This document shows, piece after piece, positions 22,629 through 26,532 of a stretch of DNA of 26,532 nt. The position numbers and the translations under genes are program-made. Below the pieces are notes generated by a model, which was not told where the DNA came from, searched no databases, and saw nothing but the letters and a program-made list of their open reading frames with translations. This DNA is from UBA1724 sp963611685 (GTDB lineage Bacteria; Verrucomicrobiota; Lentisphaeria; Oligosphaerales; Oligosphaeraceae), in assembly GCA_963611685.1 (NCBI GenBank), contig CAVDSU010000014.1, positions 1 to 26,532 on the forward strand, read 5' to 3'. Every line of letters begins with the position of its first letter. Position 1 is the first letter of the stretch.

Positions 22629-24941
22629 CTAGAGATTCAGATTCAGCTTGACGTTGGGGAATGCCACGAGCCGCAGGAGGATCACGGCCTCGAATTCGTG
22701 GTCATCCCATCCCACGCCGCCCATGAGGGTCCAGCAATGGAGCTGTCGGGTGAGGTAGTAGTGGTGTTCCTCCAGGTTGTTCTTCTCGAAGTCGTATTCC
22801 GCGCCGATTTCCAGGCTCGTGATGGAGTTCAGGGGGATATTGACCTGTGCGGAGAGGGTGTCGGCGCTCTGGAAGTACCGCTTCAGGTAGCTGGACTCGC
22901 CGGTGAAATCCGCCAGCGAGGAGCCCATGGAGTAGACGGAGCGGGAGAGGTGGTCGTTCCGGTAGGTGTATTTCAGGCTGAAGGAGCCGGTCTCCTCCTC
23001 GCCGAAGCGCACGCCCACCTCGCCGCGCTGGATCTCGCCGGCGCCCACGTCGTGGAGGAGGGTCCCCCAGAGGCGCAGGTCCGTGCGGGGCTGGAGGACC
23101 AGCCGGGTGCCGAAATCGCCCCAATGGCGGCCCGTCTCATCGCCCACGCGGTGGTGGACATCCAGGTAGTTCTCCAGGGAGAGGAGCGTGCGGGCGTGCC
23201 CGCCGTCGTCGCGGGTGAGCCAGCGCTGTTCCAGTCCCAGCCGCAGGAAATTCTGCCGCTGGAGGCGGTCGACCTCGTCGAAGAAGTAGAGCCTTTCGCG
23301 GTCCACGGAGGGCGCGCCGGAGTAGGTGTAGTTGAAATATGGCTCCACGATGTGGCGCAGGCCGTCCATCTCCAGCCAATCGCACTTGGCGTCCATCCAA
23401 TCGCTGGTGAAGGCGGAGCGGCCCTCCAGTCCCAGCTCGGTGGCGATGCGCAACCGGCTGCCGCCGCGGTCGTCGTATCCGCCGTCCACGGGCCAGGAGT
23501 TGCTGGGGTCATCGGGGTTGTCGGCCTCGATCCACTCGGCGAGCTGCTTCTGGGTGACGCGGGACTTGCTGGTGCGGGAATAGGCGGTGGCGCGGACGCT
23601 GGCGCGGGGAGTCAGGGTGAGGGCGTCGAAGAGCTCCAGGGGCGCCTGGAGGGTATGGAGGGTATCGGCGCGGAAGCTGCGGTAGTCCTCGGGATCGCCG
23701 TGGCGGCGGGGATCGTATTCGCTGGCGGGGATGAGGACCTTGCGGTCCACCTCGCTGTCACGCCACTTCATGGTGTAGAAGCCGGCGCTGGAGTGGGAGG
23801 AGTAGACCAGCGGGACGCCCAGGTCCAGCAGCGTATTCCGGGGGATGTCCAGGGACCACTCGGGGAGCTGTTCGCCGACGGTGTAGAACTGGTTCAGGCG
23901 GGGGCGCGCGGTGATGGCGGAGTGGAGCCATCCGTTGTCGTAGGAGAGCGTGGCGAAGGAGCGGGGCTGTCCCCAGTGCCGCCAGTCGTGGCGGAACCAG
24001 TCGTCCAGCATGGAGATGTCGGAGAGGTAGTCCACGTTGAGGCGGAGGCTCCAGTTTTCGGCGAGCTCCTCGCGCAGATAGAGCTTCAGGCGGAAGCGGT
24101 CGTCCTGCGAGCGGAAGCGGCGGTCGTATCCGGGGCGAGTCTCGGCGGGATCCTGGTCGTGGAGGGCGTAGAGGGTGGTCTGGACGTCGCGGGCGTCGGA
24201 GCGGTAGTCGGTCTCCTGCCCCACGCCCAGTCCGCGCTTGGTCATGCCATCCACATAGACCTGGCTGCTGCCCTGGCCGCCGTGCTTCCAGAGACGCCCC
24301 AGGCGCAGATATGCGCCGCGCTTGCCGGAGTATCCGGGACGAAAGACCATTCCCGCCATGTCGTCGGCGGTGCCGAAGAGATAGGGCAGATAGAAGATCG
24401 GGAGATCGCCCACCCGGAGAGTCGCGTGCTTTGCGACGACGGTGTTGTCCGTGCGGTTATAGCGGATTTCGGAGGCCTGGATGCGGTAGTGCGGGTGTTC
24501 GCAGTCGCAGGTGCTCATCCAGCCATTTCGAATCACCTGCCCCTCGTCGGCGCCCAGGCTCTCGCCGGAATCGCCGCCCAGGTGCCAGACCTCGGTGTCC
24601 ATGCGGAAGGGCCCGAAGGCGACGGTGGCGTCGTCCAGGTTTCCCTGGAGCGCGGGCGCCTGCCAGCTGCCCTGACCCTCCATCGAGATCACCACGTCGC
24701 CGCTGGCGGAGAAGTCCTTTGTCTGCTGGTTCACGGAGGCCTGCTGGCAGGTCATGCGGATCTTCCCGTAGTCGACCACAACATTGCCGGAGGCCTGCGC
24801 CACCGCGCTGTCCACGCCGTAGCTCAGCTCGTCCGCCTGGATCTGCAGCATCGCCTTTTCGGCGGCGGGCTCGGCGGCATTCAGGCACAATGCGGCGCAG
24901 AGGATGGCGAGCGTCAGGAGGGAGCGGAGGAGTCGGCTCAT
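22629..24941 (-). CDS. lptD: LPS-assembly outer-membrane protein LptD
   Basis: LptD is the outer-membrane translocon that inserts LPS into the outer leaflet, in complex with LptE. The 770-aa chain has a signal peptide (hydrophobic about 7-20, cut near NAA-23) and an OstA/LptA-like periplasmic beta-jellyroll (about 30-125: LQIQADELSY, ASGNVVVDYG, SASGDVVI). The Cys145-Asp-Cys147 site (STCDCEHPHYR) and PIFYLPYLFG (181-190) follow, then a long aromatic-rich beta-barrel to the end (KLNLNL). The open frame extends 53 codons upstream of ATG 24941, but only over gmhA sequence, and the signal peptide starts at this ATG. It follows gmhA by 25 bp. LptD shows that the organism has an LPS-type outer membrane. 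Confidence 0.93.
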   Translation of the reverse strand: MSRLLRSLLTLAILCAALCLNAAEPAAEKAMLQIQADELSYGVDSAVAQASGNVVVDYGKIRMTCQQASVNQQTKDFSASGDVVISMEGQGSWQAPALQGNLDDATVAFGPFRMDTEVWHLGGDSGESLGADEGQVIRNGWMSTCDCEHPHYRIQASEIRYNRTDNTVVAKHATLRVGDLPIFYLPYLFGTADDMAGMVFRPGYSGKRGAYLRLGRLWKHGGQGSSQVYVDGMTKRGLGVGQETDYRSDARDVQTTLYALHDQDPAETRPGYDRRFRSQDDRFRLKLYLREELAENWSLRLNVDYLSDISMLDDWFRHDWRHWGQPRSFATLSYDNGWLHSAITARPRLNQFYTVGEQLPEWSLDIPRNTLLDLGVPLVYSSHSSAGFYTMKWRDSEVDRKVLIPASEYDPRRHGDPEDYRSFRADTLHTLQAPLELFDALTLTPRASVRATAYSRTSKSRVTQKQLAEWIEADNPDDPSNSWPVDGGYDDRGGSRLRIATELGLEGRSAFTSDWMDAKCDWLEMDGLRHIVEPYFNYTYSGAPSVDRERLYFFDEVDRLQRQNFLRLGLEQRWLTRDDGGHARTLLSLENYLDVHHRVGDETGRHWGDFGTRLVLQPRTDLRLWGTLLHDVGAGEIQRGEVGVRFGEEETGSFSLKYTYRNDHLSRSVYSMGSSLADFTGESSYLKRYFQSADTLSAQVNIPLNSITSLEIGAEYDFEKNNLEEHHYYLTRQLHCWTLMGGVGWDDHEFEAVILLRLVAFPNVKLNLNL

Positions 24942-24966
24942 AGGAGGGTGAGTATCCTTGGCGGGG

Positions 24967-25635
24967 TTATTCGGTGAAGAAGCGATTTTCCACGCAGCGG
25001 CAGAGTGCGTGGTAGACGGGCAGGTGGAATTCCTGGATCTGGTAGGTCTCGCGGGCGGGGACCCGGATGGCGACGTCCGACTCGCGCCCCAGACGACCAC
25101 CCTCCTCGCCGGTGAGACCCAGCACCTTCATGCCCAAGGAACGCGCCACCACCACCGCCAAATGGACATTCCGGGAGTTGCCGCTGGTGGAGATCCCCAA
25201 GAGCACATCGCCGGGACGCCCCAGCGCCAAGAGCGCCTGCGCGTAGTCCAGCTGGCCATCCAGGTCATTCCGGGCGGCGGAGAGCGCCACGCCCAGGCTC
25301 GTCAGGGGAATGCACGGGAGGCCCCGCTGGAGCTTTCCAGAGAGCAGCTCGCCCTCCTCCGGGGTCTCGGCGTAGTTCCGCAATTCCAGCGCGAGCTCGG
25401 AGGAGACCGGACGGCGCTTGCAGAAGCCCTTCAGGAATTCGCCGGAGATATGCTCGGCGTCGGCGCAGGAGCCGCCATTGCCGCAGACGTAGAGGCGTCC
25501 GCCCTGCTGGAAGGCGTCGCCTGCCACGCGGATGGCGTGGCGGATGGCGTCCTCGCAGACGGCGAGCGCGGGGTAGCGTTCCAGGAGTTCGTCCAGGGGC
25601 GCGAAAATAGCCACGGGGTGTTCGTCGGGGGTCAT
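24967..25635 (-). CDS. gmhA: Phosphoheptose isomerase-type SIS protein (GmhA)
   Basis: SIS-domain sugar-phosphate isomerase, most likely converting sedoheptulose-7-phosphate to heptose-7-phosphate for the LPS inner core. The 222-aa protein has the family signature GNGGSCADAEH (52-62), ISGEFLKGF, the phosphate-binding GISTSGNSRNVH segment, and the C-terminal helix FHLPVYHALC with a likely catalytic His. It is about 30 aa longer than E. coli GmhA (192 aa), mostly before the SIS core and in the 76-100 insertion. Its ATG overlaps the rhomboid stop as ATGA (25632-25635), so the two are translationally coupled. The neighbour lptD supports an LPS role. The related DiaA-type SIS proteins are the main alternative. 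Confidence 0.88.
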   Translation of the reverse strand: MTPDEHPVAIFAPLDELLERYPALAVCEDAIRHAIRVAGDAFQQGGRLYVCGNGGSCADAEHISGEFLKGFCKRRPVSSELALELRNYAETPEEGELLSGKLQRGLPCIPLTSLGVALSAARNDLDGQLDYAQALLALGRPGDVLLGISTSGNSRNVHLAVVVARSLGMKVLGLTGEEGGRLGRESDVAIRVPARETYQIQEFHLPVYHALCRCVENRFFTE

Positions 25636-26477
25636 TGGCGTTTCTTCAGTTCCTGAGAGGCCTTGCGCAACACCGACTGCTCCCGGCGCGTCAGCTGTCC
25701 GAAGCCCTGTCGGGAGACCTTGTCCAGAATGCGGTCGAGCTCCGCCTGGTCGTAGGTGACGTCGCTGAAATCCTGTTCGGGGGGCGGGGTGGAGGGATTG
25801 CGTGGGGGTCGTCCGCCCGCGAAGGGATTTGTGCCGCGGCGGCCACGGGTGGCATTCCGGCGGGTGTGAGTCAGCAGCCGATGCATGTAGAGCAGTCCGC
25901 CCAGGGCGCCGCCCAAATGCGCCATGTGCGCCACGCCGTCCAGGGGGCCGCCCAGGGAGCAGATCTCAATGATGCAGTAGACCAGCGCCAACACCCACAG
26001 CCGCACGGGCAGCGGCGGGAAGAACAGGAAGAACTGCATCTTCGGGAAGGCAATCGCCGCCGCCACCATGACGCCGAATTCCGCGCCGGAAGCGCCCACG
26101 CACATCGCCTCGGTGCCGGAATTCGCCAAGAGGAAGAAGACTCCGCCCAGGATGCCCGAGAAGAGATACAGCGACAGGAAGCGGCTCTTTCCCAAGGCGG
26201 TCTCCACAATGCGCCCGAAGAGCCACACGCCGTACATATTCAGGAGGATGTGGGTGAAGTTGCCGTGGAGGAACTGGTATCCCACCAGACGCCATACCTG
26301 GAGGGGATGCTGGGCGTCTAGCGCAAAGATGCTCTCCAAAAAGCCATTCCCTAGGCACTGAAGCAGGAAAAAAACGACATTCGCCAGAATGACCAAAGTC
26401 ACGCCCGAAAAGCCATGGGGATTCCGGGGATCCAGGGGATTGCCGCTATTGCGATAGTAGTCTCGGTCGCTAAACAT
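25632..26477 (-). CDS. Rhomboid-family intramembrane serine protease
   Basis: A 281-aa polytopic membrane protein. The rhomboid core has HGNFTHILLN with oxyanion residues His76 and Asn80, the catalytic Ser130 in VGASGAEFG, and the catalytic His in HMAHLGG (His187; His184 nearby). About six membrane segments span 24-200. A Pro/Arg-rich linker (about 205-240) leads to a C-terminal cytoplasmic helix-rich tail (DRILDKVSRQGFGQLT...), typical of Bacteroidota/PVC rhomboids. The ATG at 26477 is chosen: GGAG lies 11 nt upstream and RDYYR follows as in relatives. A TTG at 26504 with GAGGAG upstream is an alternative. It is the first visible gene of a rhomboid-gmhA-lptD run; its promoter lies at or beyond the window edge. 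Confidence 0.9.
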   Translation of the reverse strand: MFSDRDYYRNSGNPLDPRNPHGFSGVTLVILANVVFFLLQCLGNGFLESIFALDAQHPLQVWRLVGYQFLHGNFTHILLNMYGVWLFGRIVETALGKSRFLSLYLFSGILGGVFFLLANSGTEAMCVGASGAEFGVMVAAAIAFPKMQFFLFFPPLPVRLWVLALVYCIIEICSLGGPLDGVAHMAHLGGALGGLLYMHRLLTHTRRNATRGRRGTNPFAGGRPPRNPSTPPPEQDFSDVTYDQAELDRILDKVSRQGFGQLTRREQSVLRKASQELKKRQ

Positions 26478-26532
26478 GAAGGCAAGGTCTCCGTGCCCCC
26501 ACAAAAGAGCGCACTCCTCGCGGGGAATGGGG

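Noticed and set aside
20419..24977. Plus-strand open frames opposite mnmG (619 aa) and lptD (783 aa)
   Set aside because: Shadow frames in high-GC genes; mnmG and lptD have complete family motifs on the other strand.

Overview
The window looks like chromosomal DNA from a high-GC, anaerobic, diderm bacterium, most likely a member of the Lentisphaerota (Victivallales-like, PVC superphylum). This is inferred from gene content. It rests on an oxygen-sensitive class III ribonucleotide reductase, a prepilin-like protein with an N-terminal F-T-L-I-E motif but no glycine at -1 and a C-terminal H-X9-DG motif, LptD/GmhA outer-membrane genes, and a secreted glycosidase-like protein. No 16S rRNA gene is present to confirm it.

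Layout, left to right. A DUF805 membrane protein (-) lies at 25-603. A 640-bp regulatory region follows, with three NrdR-box-like sites in front of an anaerobic nucleotide-reduction operon (+): nrdD, a redoxin and nrdG (1246-5123). A solitary prepilin-like gene is at 5412-6212, closed by a strong terminator. Next is a housekeeping run (+): lspA, miaA, coaE and rho (6665-10596), then a small zinc-ribbon protein, a ParE-like topoisomerase subunit, ung and a secreted alpha/beta hydrolase (10736-14618). A REP-associated-type HUH transposase (RAYT) at 14703-15731 follows. It has a diverged repeat just upstream and a 61-62 bp tandem array that begins inside its own 3' end. From 16057 on, every gene is on the minus strand: tRNA-Gly, a 934-aa secreted GH42-like protein, mnmG-rdgB-(membrane-anchored 164-aa protein), tRNA-Leu, and rhomboid-gmhA-lptD running in from the right edge.

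How the parts work together. NrdD, NrdG and the redoxin can form a self-contained anaerobic dNTP-synthesis unit: NrdG makes the glycyl radical, the redoxin plausibly supplies electrons, and NrdR senses dATP/ATP. MiaA and MnmG modify tRNA anticodon loops. RdgB and Ung guard against abnormal nucleotides and uracil in DNA. LspA, LptD and GmhA serve envelope and LPS biogenesis.

Most notable observations: (i) the RAYT and the related repeats on both sides of it, with the gene's stop codon inside the first array unit; (ii) an NrdR-type double operator at exactly 31-bp spacing around the nrdD promoter, with a redoxin gene between nrdD and nrdG and an NrdD that seems to carry two ATP-cone-like segments; (iii) a tRNA-Gly(UCC) gene with C at both positions 33 and 55, which are almost always U; (iv) a leader hairpin with a U-tract and a start-codon hairpin in front of mnmG; (v) many housekeeping genes that start after C-rich leaders with no Shine-Dalgarno sequence.
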